The translations under genes and the position numbers were made by a program. The notes under the pieces were generated by a model. That model did not search any database. It had not been told where the DNA came from and saw only the letters and a program-made list of their open reading frames with translations. Below are positions 14,119-22,051 of a DNA stretch of 25,629 bases, piece after piece. This stretch comes from a virus, in the IMG/VR virus record IMGVR_UViG_3300021197_000960, positions 1 through 25,629 of that record; one strand, written 5' to 3'. Numbering within the stretch: position 1 is the first letter of the stretch; each line of letters opens with the position of its first letter.

Positions 14119-15189
14119 TTAAGCGTCTTCACATTCTGCACCAGTGATTCGCCAGATACCTTCATCGGCAAACCAAGTTATCATTACTTCCTTACCCAAG
14201 GATACCTGAGTAGTCCCAGCCATCCAATCGAGTGAAGCTGTCTCATCCTCAGTCGTATCGACGCCAGCACGCCAGATGCTAACAGTGCCTGTAGAGCCTA
14301 CAGTGATGTCAGCATCAGCCTTACCGATCTTGACAGTCTGTGGCCGTACTACGATGAACCTATTGAGTTCGAGCGAATACTCAATTAGCTGCTCACCAAT
14401 AGAAGCACTGTATGAGTACGGGTTATAAACCTCAATCTCATATGCCGCCTCATCCTTCTTAACCTCTAGCTCGCCTGTAGCTGCCGTAGAGGCTTCAACT
14501 CCATAGTAGGCGTATGCTGTGCCGCTATTCATAGTTATGACTTCTGAGGCTGTGCTAGATGCGTCTATCGTTGCATCTACTTTAGCTAAGAAGCTAGTTG
14601 GCCTCTGTGCCATATCGAGGGCTACATATACCTTATCGTCAGCATCGAAGCCCGCTATGGCTGTTGGGTCGTACCAGCTTAACAGCTTGTAGTGACCTAC
14701 CGGGGCGATTAGTCTAAGATCAGTACTCATAGTCTCATCAGGAACCATGTAGTATGATGAGTCGAACGAGCCTTCTTTCTCTGCATCTGCCTTATCAACG
14801 TATAGCTGCTCAGCGTCCATAGCTACGATAGCCAGTCCACCAATAACGATACGGCCACCATTAGCTTCGGTGACTCCCTCGCCTAGTGTGAAGCCATAGT
14901 TACCATGACGTTCGCCGTCAACAGCGTCTACAAGCTCCACTTCGTAGGATGGCATCGTATCAACGACGTTCTTGAACCCGAAGTTCTTAACGAGTCTGAC
15001 AGGCTGGAAAGCACCGATAGCAGACTCACCACTCTTAAGCGTAGCCGGTACGATTGTAGAAGATTGCAGGATTGGCGGTATTAAGCCTTGTCCTACAGTA
15101 TTGCCATAGAAAGCCTTGTGCATGTCTAGAAAGCCATTCCACTGACTAGCTGACCCTCGACTGCCTTTACTCGCTCTGTCATACTTCAT
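14119..15189 (-). CDS. Tail or adsorption-region structural protein, 356 aa
   Basis: ATG 15189 (MKYDRASKGSRGSASQW) with GGAG 6 nt upstream is preferred to TTG 15201. There is no transmembrane segment. It is a mixed protein with a beta-rich second half and an ending (TVSIWRAGVDTTEDETASLDW through WRITGAEC) of a type common in phage tail and fibre proteins. It lies between a probable baseplate/tail protein and the LamG-like protein, so a tail-tip or adsorption role is likely. Family not firmly recognised. Confidence 0.7.
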   Translation of the reverse strand: MKYDRASKGSRGSASQWNGFLDMHKAFYGNTVGQGLIPPILQSSTIVPATLKSGESAIGAFQPVRLVKNFGFKNVVDTMPSYEVELVDAVDGERHGNYGFTLGEGVTEANGGRIVIGGLAIVAMDAEQLYVDKADAEKEGSFDSSYYMVPDETMSTDLRLIAPVGHYKLLSWYDPTAIAGFDADDKVYVALDMAQRPTSFLAKVDATIDASSTASEVITMNSGTAYAYYGVEASTAATGELEVKKDEAAYEIEVYNPYSYSASIGEQLIEYSLELNRFIVVRPQTVKIGKADADITVGSTGTVSIWRAGVDTTEDETASLDWMAGTTQVSLGKEVMITWFADEGIWRITGAECEDA

Positions 15190-15190
15190 G

Positions 15191-16084
15191 TTAAACTCCA
15201 ATCATGCCTAATTGCCCGAAGTCTGATGTTGGGTAAACGTCCTGAACGATGTTAACAGACTTGATAACTCGCTTAGTCTTCTTCTCGCCTTCGTCGCCAT
15301 CTTCTACTGAGAACTTATCCCAAGCAGCCCAAACGTAATCCCAACCTCTAGTGGCTGGTGTGGTAATGGTTTGCGGGGTTCCATCGCTCTCTGTCTCGAA
15401 GCTCTGACCGGCGTTATCGGGTCTGTACTCGAAGTTGTAGGTTATGTTCCAGTTACCATCAGATCTTAGATCGCCTTGTAGGCCTGTGAAGGCTACTGAG
15501 CGTGCTGGCAATGATCGCCAAGTAGATGCGTTAAGCGTCCAAACTTGATCTAGCCTATCTTTGAACCATTGATTCGAGGCTACGTTACCCGCAACAACAG
15601 TCTTAGCTGTGATGGTTACAATAGCTTTGTTGATGCTCATCCCTTCCGGCATAGCGTCAACATGCTGCTTATTGATGCCACTCTCTACGCTAGTCGAGGC
15701 AGGCTTACCAGGCCGGTAGGTAGTCTGCTGATCTGAATACAGCTTCACATCTTCGATCGAAGCGAAGGAGAACGAGAAGCTAGTATCGTCTTCAGGCTCT
15801 TGCGGCTCTTGGCCGCCGCTATCGCTAGAATCCGGCGACTCCCAAGATACTGAGCCTTTAAAGACCGTACGCTCAGGGTCGTCTAGCATTGGCGAGACTG
15901 TGAACTTCGGCAGGATACAGATGTAGTTGCCTACCAAGATCGTCGGAGGTACGAAGCTAGTCAATGCAGATAAGGCTGCTTGACTGTCTACGTAGTCTAC
16001 GAGTAGGTATTCCCGTGAGGTTGAAGCCTTTTCAGCTTCGTAGCTCACTTTACGAGACGATTGAGTTTCTTTGATATAAGCCAT
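15191..16084 (-). CDS. Tail/baseplate-region protein, 297 aa
   Basis: ATG 16084 follows AAAGGGG. The protein is soluble, with an acidic Ser/Glu/Pro linker near residues 83-100 (SSDSGGQEPQEPEDD) between two folded parts. The second part (ITYNFEYRPDN, GWDYVWAAWDKF, VYPTSDFGQLG) is rich in aromatics. Directly downstream of the tape measure gene, where distal tail or baseplate proteins are encoded. Its stop is 2 nt before the next start. Exact family not recognised. Confidence 0.65.
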   Translation of the reverse strand: MAYIKETQSSRKVSYEAEKASTSREYLLVDYVDSQAALSALTSFVPPTILVGNYICILPKFTVSPMLDDPERTVFKGSVSWESPDSSDSGGQEPQEPEDDTSFSFSFASIEDVKLYSDQQTTYRPGKPASTSVESGINKQHVDAMPEGMSINKAIVTITAKTVVAGNVASNQWFKDRLDQVWTLNASTWRSLPARSVAFTGLQGDLRSDGNWNITYNFEYRPDNAGQSFETESDGTPQTITTPATRGWDYVWAAWDKFSVEDGDEGEKKTKRVIKSVNIVQDVYPTSDFGQLGMIGV

Positions 16085-16094
16085 TGGTTCCCCT

Positions 16095-17750
16095 TTATGA
16101 TGCGAAGCCTACTTCGGGCTGTTGCAAGTTCTCGATATTAGTATTGATACTCTTAAGCTCAGTTAGTTGGTCTTTCTGTACTTGATCTTTGCCTAGCTGA
16201 CTAAGCACCGAAGCAGCAGAGAAGCCGCCAGTTGTGCCGCTGTCAGTTATTAAGGATTTAGGGGCTGCTGCTGCTGCTGCGACCTCTGGAACCTTTGGAG
16301 GCTCTGGGGTCTCAGGCTCAGGAACCGCCGCGACTAACTCATCGCGCATAGCCTTCTGTTCTCCTGCTAGCTCCTCGTTGGTCTTTTTAAGCTCAGAAAG
16401 CCATGTATCTGCTATGGAATCTGTTTTGGATTGTATACGCTCGTTTCTATCTTTGCCGATCTTAGCTGACTCTATGAGCATCTGCTTACCTGTAGCTTCG
16501 TCGATAAGTCCTACAGCGATTCCGACTTTGATAATCTTTTCGGCTATCCAGTCTACGCCTTTGCTCCAGATGTTCTGAATGGACTTTACCACGTCACGGA
16601 AGACTTTAGTTATCCTGGCTGAGAAGTCACGCCAACCGCCCCATATACGATCCAATGTCTCGAACATGAATCGCTGGGCCGTCTTCATCGCCATGGCTAC
16701 AGCACCCTCGAAGTCGCCAACCTTAACAGCAGCCACGATCCCTTCCCAACCTACCTTCATCGAGTCCCACATCGCATCACTCCAGCCCTTAATCGAGGCG
16801 AATAAAGCCTCGAAGTCTACGAAGTACGCGATGAGTCCGATTATAGCAGCGGCGGCTAGTCCTATACCTATCACCATCGGATTGAATAGGACTCCTGCTA
16901 CGGCTGATATAGCTGACATAGCCATCCCAGCAGCCAGTAGGATGCCACCCAAGGCAACTAGGCCGACACCGACAGCAGCAACGGCTATGACAAGCATTTT
17001 GTTGTTTTTGACAAACTCAATGACCTTAGCGATGATCGGCGTGATGTAGGTCGATATTCTTACGAGAGCAGGAGCTAGTGCGGCTCCAATCTGCACGACG
17101 ACATACTTAAGCTGTGACTGTAGCCTACCCATTGCGTCTGTTAAGGCTGCTGCTGATGAGGCTGCGTCATCACTCATCGTGATACCGAGAGCTTCGGCCT
17201 CTGCTCTCAGGGCTGCAATACCTTCAGGGCCAGCTTGCAGCATGGGTAGCATGTCTCGGCCAGCACGACCGAAGACCTTCATAGCTAGACCAGCTTTCTT
17301 AGTTGGATCGGCTATGCCACTTAGTGCGGTCGTTAGCATCTCGAACTGCTGCTCTGGGTTAGCACCTTGGAAGTCCGAAAGAGATATGCCAAGCTCGTCT
17401 AGATTGTCGGTAGCGGTTGACAATCCACGGCCAGCGTCAACAGACATCCTAGCCATGCCTTGCAAAGCCTTATCCACTGATTCGAGGCTCGCACCACCTT
17501 GACCGGCAGCGAAGGCAAGCTCAGACAATGACTGGGCTGAGAAGCCTGTCTTGGCTCGCATCTTATCAAGCTGGTCTCCTGTCTTCGCAAACTTCAAAGC
17601 AGCAGCACCTAGCGAAGCTGATATAGCTGTTCCGGCTGCTGTAGATGCTACGCCTATCCCCTTCAGCTTTCGGGATATGTTCTTGATCGCTCCTGACATC
17701 TTATCTGTCAGGGAGATGGTTACATTGGCTTTTGTAGATGCTTTAGCCAT
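16095..17750 (-). CDS. Tail tape measure protein
   Basis: 551 residues; ATG 17750 overlaps the previous stop (TAATG) with AGGAAGAG upstream. The N-terminal third is Ala/Gly-rich helix with FAAGQGGASLESVDKAL and KVFGRAGRDMLPML, classic tape-measure features. Residues about 250-315 hold hydrophobic helices (MLVIAVAAVGVGLVALGG and IGIGLAAAAIIGLIAYFV). The C-terminal third is charged coiled coil with a Pro/Ala linker (EPETPEPPKVPE) and a final helix. It sets tail length and crosses the membrane at injection. At roughly 0.15 nm per residue it predicts a tail of about 80 nm. Confidence 0.92.
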   Translation of the reverse strand: MAKASTKANVTISLTDKMSGAIKNISRKLKGIGVASTAAGTAISASLGAAALKFAKTGDQLDKMRAKTGFSAQSLSELAFAAGQGGASLESVDKALQGMARMSVDAGRGLSTATDNLDELGISLSDFQGANPEQQFEMLTTALSGIADPTKKAGLAMKVFGRAGRDMLPMLQAGPEGIAALRAEAEALGITMSDDAASSAAALTDAMGRLQSQLKYVVVQIGAALAPALVRISTYITPIIAKVIEFVKNNKMLVIAVAAVGVGLVALGGILLAAGMAMSAISAVAGVLFNPMVIGIGLAAAAIIGLIAYFVDFEALFASIKGWSDAMWDSMKVGWEGIVAAVKVGDFEGAVAMAMKTAQRFMFETLDRIWGGWRDFSARITKVFRDVVKSIQNIWSKGVDWIAEKIIKVGIAVGLIDEATGKQMLIESAKIGKDRNERIQSKTDSIADTWLSELKKTNEELAGEQKAMRDELVAAVPEPETPEPPKVPEVAAAAAAPKSLITDSGTTGGFSAASVLSQLGKDQVQKDQLTELKSINTNIENLQQPEVGFAS

Positions 17751-18331
17751 TATCTCTTCCTAGTGTTAAGGTTGCTGAATAGTGTAGGGAATCTCTCGAA
17801 TGTCTTATCCCTTGCAGGTTCGAGGTATGGCCTCGCTTTATAGTTTGCGTTCTTCCAAGCCATTGGCCACTTCTTAGTTTTGTCCATTAGCTTTCGTTGC
17901 TTTCGCGTCATCTGGTTTAGCGTGAGTGGTAGCATAACCTGACCTCTGCCGCCGACCTCTTGGAATACGTCACCTTGGCCTGAGAAGCTAGTCTTAGCTC
18001 CAGCACCCGGAAACGGCTTAGGCCCAATGCGGTATGTGTCTGGGTTGATCTTCTCTGACCAGATATTCTTTAATCGCTTTCCTGGTTTATACTTCGGAGG
18101 TTTACCTGGTGCAGATGGCTTAGTCACTTTCCAAGGTAGGCCAACAACCTTCTTGGGTTGCCCTGCTGGTCGCATACTGTTACGAGCGACACGTCGACAA
18201 TAGAAAGCAGCACCACGAAGCCTATACCTAGCTTCTCGCTGTACAGACTTATTATAGTCTGATAGCCAGTTGCTAAAGGCTCCACGGCCTTTGTACTTTC
18301 CGACAGTCCATTCAGTTTTGACCTTTGCCAT
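17750..18331 (-). CDS. Minor tail / HK97-gp10-like protein, 193 aa
   Basis: Strongly basic, with RYRLRGAAFYCRRVARNSMR, a Lys/Pro/Gly-rich loop (SAPGKPPKYKPGKRLKNI) and TYRIGPKPF, resembling tail-completion proteins of the HK97 gp10 type (helix, PxxPG loop, then strand IGP). It sits between the tail chaperone and the tape measure and overlaps the tape measure start. It probably acts in tail assembly or joining; unusual that it follows rather than precedes the tube genes, if gp10-like. Confidence 0.55.
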   Translation of the reverse strand: MAKVKTEWTVGKYKGRGAFSNWLSDYNKSVQREARYRLRGAAFYCRRVARNSMRPAGQPKKVVGLPWKVTKPSAPGKPPKYKPGKRLKNIWSEKINPDTYRIGPKPFPGAGAKTSFSGQGDVFQEVGGRGQVMLPLTLNQMTRKQRKLMDKTKKWPMAWKNANYKARPYLEPARDKTFERFPTLFSNLNTRKR

Positions 18332-18332
18332 C

Positions 18333-18761
18333 TTACGACTCCTTAAAGTAGCCTTTTAGGGCTTTGATCTCATCGACTGTTGAGGACTTGTTAGTCTCAG
18401 CTAGGAACTTATGATAGTGTTCCATCTTTACCTTCTTAACCCCGACGAACGAAGCAGCGTAGGCAGTTGAGAACGCTAGTCTATCCCATGCTTCGAACTC
18501 GCAGCCATGACGCATGGCCATTAGCTGATAGAACTGGAAGGGCCGGGGGTCTAGCTTTAGAACCCCCGCCGATTCCCATATCACAGATTCGAAGTCTACT
18601 GGTTCAGATCGTCTAGAACCTTCTTTGCTTCGATTTCCATTGTCTCGCTGACCTTCTCGATCATCCGAGTCTTCGATGCGTCCAGAGTCTCCTGAGTCTT
18701 CTGTAGGCCCACTTCCACAGCTTCGATCACTGTTCTCATAGCTGTCTGTTTGTGAGCCGGT
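18333..18761 (-). CDS. Frameshift extension of the tail assembly chaperone (T-like)
   Basis: This frame is -1 relative to the chaperone gene. It is closed by a TGA just upstream of the slippery site and then open for 142 codons to 18333. The first 59 residues form a hydrophilic linker (Ser, Asp, Glu, Gly, Arg-rich, e.g. TEDSGDSGRIEDSDDREG). The last 83 (from VIWESAGVLKLDPRPFQF) are a folded domain with EFEAWDRLAFSTAYA. A GTG at 18584 could start an 83-residue protein alone, but it has no ribosome site. As in lambda G/GT, the fused product would be about 245 residues. Confidence 0.8.
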   Translation of the reverse strand, partial: TGSQTDSYENSDRSCGSGPTEDSGDSGRIEDSDDREGQRDNGNRSKEGSRRSEPVDFESVIWESAGVLKLDPRPFQFYQLMAMRHGCEFEAWDRLAFSTAYAASFVGVKKVKMEHYHKFLAETNKSSTVDEIKALKGYFKES

Positions 18762-19069
18762 AAAAAAAGCACAACGGCCTCAATGAAGGCAGATGTTGCA
18801 GCTTCTAGCGTGTCTCCGTCGAATAGTGCGAAGAAGTCATCACCACTAATGTTCTGCTCTTTACGAGTCGACTCAGTGACTTCGAGAAGGATACCGATCA
18901 GGTTCATAAGGTCATCTTGGGCCGCCAGTTGAGCGAGCCAGTTGTTGTCCTTGCTGAACACGTCTGAGATATCAATCCCGAACTTCTGCTTAATGTCGAT
19001 GTAGTTCTTGATGCTAATAGATAGCGTCCAGAGCCTACCGCTAGTGTCTTTGAATTGTGTCTTTTGCAT
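18596..19069 (-). CDS. Tail assembly chaperone, G-like short product, 157 aa
   Basis: ATG 19069 follows CAAAGGGGC at 5 nt. A small acidic protein with strand-rich start (TQFKDTSGRLWTLSISI), NYIDIKQKFGIDISD, DDFFALFDGDTLEAATSAFI and a C-terminal helix. Position after the tail tube genes and before the tape measure, and the frameshift inside it, identify it as the tail chaperone that coats the tape measure during tail assembly. Residues 104-157 are only in the unshifted product. Confidence 0.8.
   Translation of the reverse strand: MQKTQFKDTSGRLWTLSISIKNYIDIKQKFGIDISDVFSKDNNWLAQLAAQDDLMNLIGILLEVTESTRKEQNISGDDFFALFDGDTLEAATSAFIEAVVLFLPAHKQTAMRTVIEAVEVGLQKTQETLDASKTRMIEKVSETMEIEAKKVLDDLNQ
18761..18767 (-). 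promoter_or_regulatory. Programmed -1 ribosomal frameshift site, U UUU UUA
   Basis: On the minus strand the chaperone codons CTT TTT TTA (residues 101-103) form the canonical heptamer U UUU UUA in the correct phase for -1 slippage. The -1 frame has a TGA a few codons upstream and is then open for 142 codons. A possible stem (18745-18740 with 18722-18717, ACAGCT/AGCTGT) lies 15 nt downstream. Confidence 0.8.
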
Positions 19070-19086
19070 CGTATGCCCCTTTGTGT

Positions 19087-19278
19087 TTATAGTTCCATGT
19101 TAAGATCGTCTTCGATCTCAATCATCTGCTTCTCTTCGATCTGCTTAGGCTGAATCAATTCTCTGATCTTGCCTACTTTAGTCACTCGATCTACGCCGAG
19201 TTCTTCAGCTACGTCTTCGCGAAGTATGATGGTCGCGGAATCCTTTAGCTCTAGCATCCACTGTAGCTCTAACATCAT
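19087..19278 (-). CDS. Small tail-region protein, 63 aa
   Basis: The start is ATG 19278 (MMLELQWMLELKDS) behind AGGAG, with a second ATG directly after it; an in-frame upstream start at 19317 would sit inside the hairpin. The product is acidic, with a short helix-turn-helix-like middle (LREDVAEELGVDRVTKVGKI). No family is recognised. It lies between the tail tube and chaperone genes behind a strong hairpin. Confidence 0.65.
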   Translation of the reverse strand: MMLELQWMLELKDSATIILREDVAEELGVDRVTKVGKIRELIQPKQIEEKQMIEIEDDLNMEL

Positions 19279-19295
19279 GTGTCTCCTATGAAAGA

Positions 19296-19325
19296 AATGG
19301 GGGCTACGATATTGCAACCCCCATT
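19296..19325 (-). terminator. Hairpin after the tail tube gene, possible partial terminator
   Basis: AATGGGGG and CCCCCATT (19296-19303 and 19318-19325) pair perfectly and can extend by four weaker pairs. On the minus strand the hairpin is followed by TTCTTTC rather than a solid T-run. It lies 12 bp after the stop of the tube gene and could lower expression of downstream tail genes or protect the tube mRNA 3' end. Confidence 0.5.
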
Positions 19326-19337
19326 GAATCGACTAGG

Positions 19338-19778
19338 TTACGCCCAAACAGGGGCACCACCAGCACCGCTACCACTTTGCTTCGTAGGTGCGAAGCTAAG
19401 ATTGATGGTCATTCCATCAGCGAGAGGTGCGTTAAGATCAGATGTGAAGCACTGACCTGTAAAGTAAAGACCGCTTCCTGATACGCTATCAAGTACGGCG
19501 ATTGTCATAACGTCTCGATCAATGCACTTCTGAATGAAGGCTTTCGTAGTTGCATTGTAAGTAACTTCAGCGGTTACTTCAACTTCCAGCATAGCCGGGC
19601 AATACGTCTTGAAACGAGAAGCTCTGTCAGACATGTCTACTTTATCGACAGCGATCGTAACGTTAACGTCGCGAGCATTATCAATAGCAGCGAGACCGGC
19701 AGCAGAACTAGCGGGATCAGCTACAGTAGCCGACCAAGATAGAACGGCATCATAACCGACTAAGTTTAAATCTGGCAT
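19338..19778 (-). CDS. Major tail tube protein paralogue 2, 146 aa
   Basis: ATG 19778 has GAAAGG upstream. The product is beta-rich and clearly related to the neighbouring 146-residue protein: ARDVNVTIAVDKVDMSDRAS, then FK, LEVEVTAEVTY, a mid-protein helix, PLADGMTINLSFAP and a C-terminal AP-W. A tail-tube fold fits this pattern and the position between connector proteins and the tail chaperone. A small Gly/Ser linker precedes the end. Two tube-like copies in tandem are unusual. Confidence 0.75.
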   Translation of the reverse strand: MPDLNLVGYDAVLSWSATVADPASSAAGLAAIDNARDVNVTIAVDKVDMSDRASRFKTYCPAMLEVEVTAEVTYNATTKAFIQKCIDRDVMTIAVLDSVSGSGLYFTGQCFTSDLNAPLADGMTINLSFAPTKQSGSGAGGAPVWA

Positions 19779-19789
19779 GGTTTACCTTT

Positions 19790-20230
19790 CTACGCTAGTG
19801 TTACCCAAGCTGGAGCAGTTCCAGCGGAAGCCGGTGCAAACGTGACAGATACGGTCTGTCCCTCAGCCAAAGGCTGTGCAATGTCATTAGAGAAAACGTA
19901 AGCATCGAAAGCGATGCCTTCGGTTGATGCAGCTACGCCGTCAGTGAATAGACCAACTAGAATCGAGGTTCTATTTAGGCAGGCGTTTCTGATCGTAGTT
20001 AAATTGGTATCGTTAACATCGTAGGTAAGCTCAGCAGAGATCTCTACATCTAGTCCAGCAGATACGAAGCCTTTAAAGGCCGATGATCTGTCTGAAGTGT
20101 CTGCTTTATCAGCACTGATGGTAACGCTCGCATCGCGGGCACCATTCAAAGCTGTGAAAGAAGCGACAAGTGTAGCGTCTGCTCCTGCTGTTCCTATAGC
20201 TATCGACCCGTCAAATCCAGTGCAAGCCAT
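19790..20230 (-). CDS. Major tail tube protein paralogue 1, 146 aa
   Basis: ATG 20230 is directly after the upstream TAG, with AGGAGG 9 nt before. Same length and motif order as the next gene: ARDASVTISADKADTSDRSS, FKGF, LDVEISAELTYD, PLAEGQTVSVTFAP, AWV. Eleven bp separate the pair. One copy probably builds the tube; the other may form an alternative tube subunit, a decoration or a terminal ring. Which is the main tube protein is not evident. Confidence 0.75.
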   Translation of the reverse strand: MACTGFDGSIAIGTAGADATLVASFTALNGARDASVTISADKADTSDRSSAFKGFVSAGLDVEISAELTYDVNDTNLTTIRNACLNRTSILVGLFTDGVAASTEGIAFDAYVFSNDIAQPLAEGQTVSVTFAPASAGTAPAWVTLA

Positions 20231-20674
20231 CTATGGCCTCCTGTTCTTTGTGGTTCGGTAATTGAAATTAGTAAGAGTGAACATAACCCCAGCTTCATTA
20301 ACTGAAGTAGGATCAAAAAGCCCATCCATCTCGAAAGGTGGAACTAGGCAATAGTTAGCTTCTGCGGTTGTGATTTGGCGGTTATCAACTCTCGACAACC
20401 AATCCTGTATAGCCTCAGTCATGTCCAGGGCTGCTTCATAATCAGCATCGGTAGACACTGGATAGGAAAGCCCTACACCGACTGTGTAGCTCATATAGTC
20501 AGCACTTCTGTCCTGTTCGGCAGACTCCACGCCTTGTAGGGCAACGATGATCTTAGGAGTAAGACCTTTACGCTCTACACGAGGCAAAATCTGACGTTCA
20601 ACGGTTGCAGTTCCGAAAGTCGTTTCGCTTAGCTTGGCTACTACGCCATCTAAGACAGCTACTGAGAAAGACAT
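20231..20674 (-). CDS. Tail terminator / head-tail joining protein, 147 aa
   Basis: ATG 20674 (MSFSVAVLDGVVAKL) behind AAGGAG is preferred to the start at 20752, which lies inside the previous gene. The order helix, strand, MSYTVGVGLSYPVS, helix ALDMTEAIQDWLSRV, then strands ending VMFTLTNFNYRT, fits tail terminator-type proteins that cap the tube at the head interface. It is adjacent to the tube genes, which supports that role. Confidence 0.6.
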   Translation of the reverse strand: MSFSVAVLDGVVAKLSETTFGTATVERQILPRVERKGLTPKIIVALQGVESAEQDRSADYMSYTVGVGLSYPVSTDADYEAALDMTEAIQDWLSRVDNRQITTAEANYCLVPPFEMDGLFDPTSVNEAGVMFTLTNFNYRTTKNRRP

Positions 20675-20675
20675 G

Positions 20676-21047
20676 TTATATCTCCTTCGTATGGACTCGA
20701 AAGACTGTAATCCCTGAATCGGTTGAGGTGCTTGAACCGTCACCATTGGCATCGAGAACCTCGAAGTTACGAGGTACGCCGTTAATGACTTCGGTGATTA
20801 CGTCGAATCTAGCAGGCTCTACCTGTGTGCCATTAATGACATACGAGGCAGCTTCGATCAGATAGTCGCGGTTCTTCGTAAAGTGTTGCGTCCCATCTGA
20901 TTCATAAGTTGCTGAGCCTGAAGATCCAACAGTAGCCACCAAAGTAGCCGAGGTGTTAAGACCCCGGCTAACAGTGATGGTAACTCCGAGAAGTTTCTTG
21001 TGTGCCAACCTAGCCGCGAGATATGCTCTTCTGGCTGGGTTAGTCAT
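20676..21047 (-). CDS. Head-tail connector-type protein, 123 aa
   Basis: ATG 21047 starts two bases after the capsid stop. A helical N-terminus (ARRAYLAARLAHKK) precedes a beta-rich part (VTITVSRGLNTSATL, TKNRDYLIEAASYVI, ARFDVITEVINGVPRNFEV, VFRVHTKE). The pattern RDYLI...D...Y.V...HTK is like head-closure/connector proteins encoded after capsid genes. Family assignment is tentative. Confidence 0.6.
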   Translation of the reverse strand: MTNPARRAYLAARLAHKKLLGVTITVSRGLNTSATLVATVGSSGSATYESDGTQHFTKNRDYLIEAASYVINGTQVEPARFDVITEVINGVPRNFEVLDANGDGSSTSTDSGITVFRVHTKEI

Positions 21048-21049
21048 GA

Positions 21050-21982
21050 TTAGGCTACCACTGCTTCTGCGTGTGTGATAGCGTCAGTCGTGATGACAGG
21101 AATTCCAGCAACATTGTCGACCAATGGAGCAGGTGCACCAGTTACGTTAGTTGCTGTTCGTGAAGAACGAAGGGCGAACTGTGACTTACGGTTCATGATG
21201 CAAAGATCAGGAGAGTGTCCAGCAGGGAAACGCTCAAGAGCTTGGTAGATCAAGTCGTCTGTAAGACCGTTAGAAGCGTCCAAGTTAGCGATACGGACAA
21301 CGCTGTATAGGCTCCCAAAAAAGGCACCGAACCAGCCACAGCCTGGGGTGTAATATGCAGGGTAGTTCTTGCCAGTTCCGTCTAGTACGTTCTGAACCAT
21401 AGTTTCGCCTAGCTCAACTCCGCTTTCGGTCTTGTAAACCAAGCCACACTCAGCCGAGTTACGGCGAAGCATGAATACAGATGAGCAAGCACCAACAGCA
21501 GAACCACCAGCGTCAACAACCATCTCATCAGCAACAGCGTCTAAGTTAGTGCTGTCGATAAGGCCATTGAAACCATCAGCGTTAAAGCTAGTTCCGTAGA
21601 TCCACTGCTGCTCAAGATTGAACATAGCGGACTGAACGTGTCGCATTCCTTCGCGAGCAATGTACTGCTCACGTCCACCAGAAAGTCGTGAAGAATCAGC
21701 AACAGCTTTGTCGACCATCCAAGACCAATCTAAGATCTTGAGGTCGATAGTGTCAACTCGATCAGTCGAGTGATCGAAGTCACGTCCAGCGTTCTCGCTA
21801 CGGAAGCCAGTAACAGGAAGCTGAGTCATAACGCTCTGCTTATGAACGATTCCGTTCGAAGCAGGAATAGCAGGAAGAGAAGCGATAACAGGAGCAGCAG
21901 CACGAACCTCAGAAGTCTCAAGACCAGAAAGATCGTAAGCATCTGCAACCATGTCCGCAACAGTTAGAAAATCATTCGCCAT
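21050..21982 (-). CDS. Major capsid protein, 310 aa
   Basis: ATG 21982 follows AAGGA. HK97-type capsid features: a helical N-terminal arm (LTVADMVADAYDL), a long E-loop-like stretch (GFRSENAGRDFDHS), WSWMVDKAVADSS, a spine helix (MRHVQSAMFNLEQQWIYG), FNGLIDS, and a P-domain strand IPVITTDAI. Position straight after the protease/scaffold gene fixes the role. Length is close to small HK97-fold shells. A strong hairpin sits upstream. Confidence 0.85.
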   Translation of the reverse strand: MANDFLTVADMVADAYDLSGLETSEVRAAAPVIASLPAIPASNGIVHKQSVMTQLPVTGFRSENAGRDFDHSTDRVDTIDLKILDWSWMVDKAVADSSRLSGGREQYIAREGMRHVQSAMFNLEQQWIYGTSFNADGFNGLIDSTNLDAVADEMVVDAGGSAVGACSSVFMLRRNSAECGLVYKTESGVELGETMVQNVLDGTGKNYPAYYTPGCGWFGAFFGSLYSVVRIANLDASNGLTDDLIYQALERFPAGHSPDLCIMNRKSQFALRSSRTATNVTGAPAPLVDNVAGIPVITTDAITHAEAVVA

Positions 21983-22016
21983 CAGTAGTGTTCCTTAAAA
22001 TAGGAGGTAGAAAATA

Positions 22017-22037
22017 GGCTCCACACGGAAGGGAGCC
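22017..22037 (-). terminator. Short hairpin between scaffold and capsid genes
   Basis: GGCTCC and GGAGCC pair (22017-22022, 22032-22037) with a 9-nt loop, followed on the minus strand by TATTTTC. It lies 15 bp after the scaffold stop and before the capsid start, so it may be a weak terminator or an mRNA-stabilising or processing element that sets capsid level. It is not a classical T-run. Confidence 0.35.
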
Positions 22038-22051
22038 AAAAGTGTGTAAAG

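Noticed and set aside
16234-17502. Three long plus-strand frames opposite the tape measure gene
   Set aside because: Alanine-rich coding on the minus strand leaves the opposite frame open; no ribosome sites, no motifs, opposite to the operon.
18333-18584. Independent 83-residue gene starting at GTG 18584
   Set aside because: No ribosome site, and the frame continues upstream without stops to the slippery heptamer; better explained as frameshift extension.
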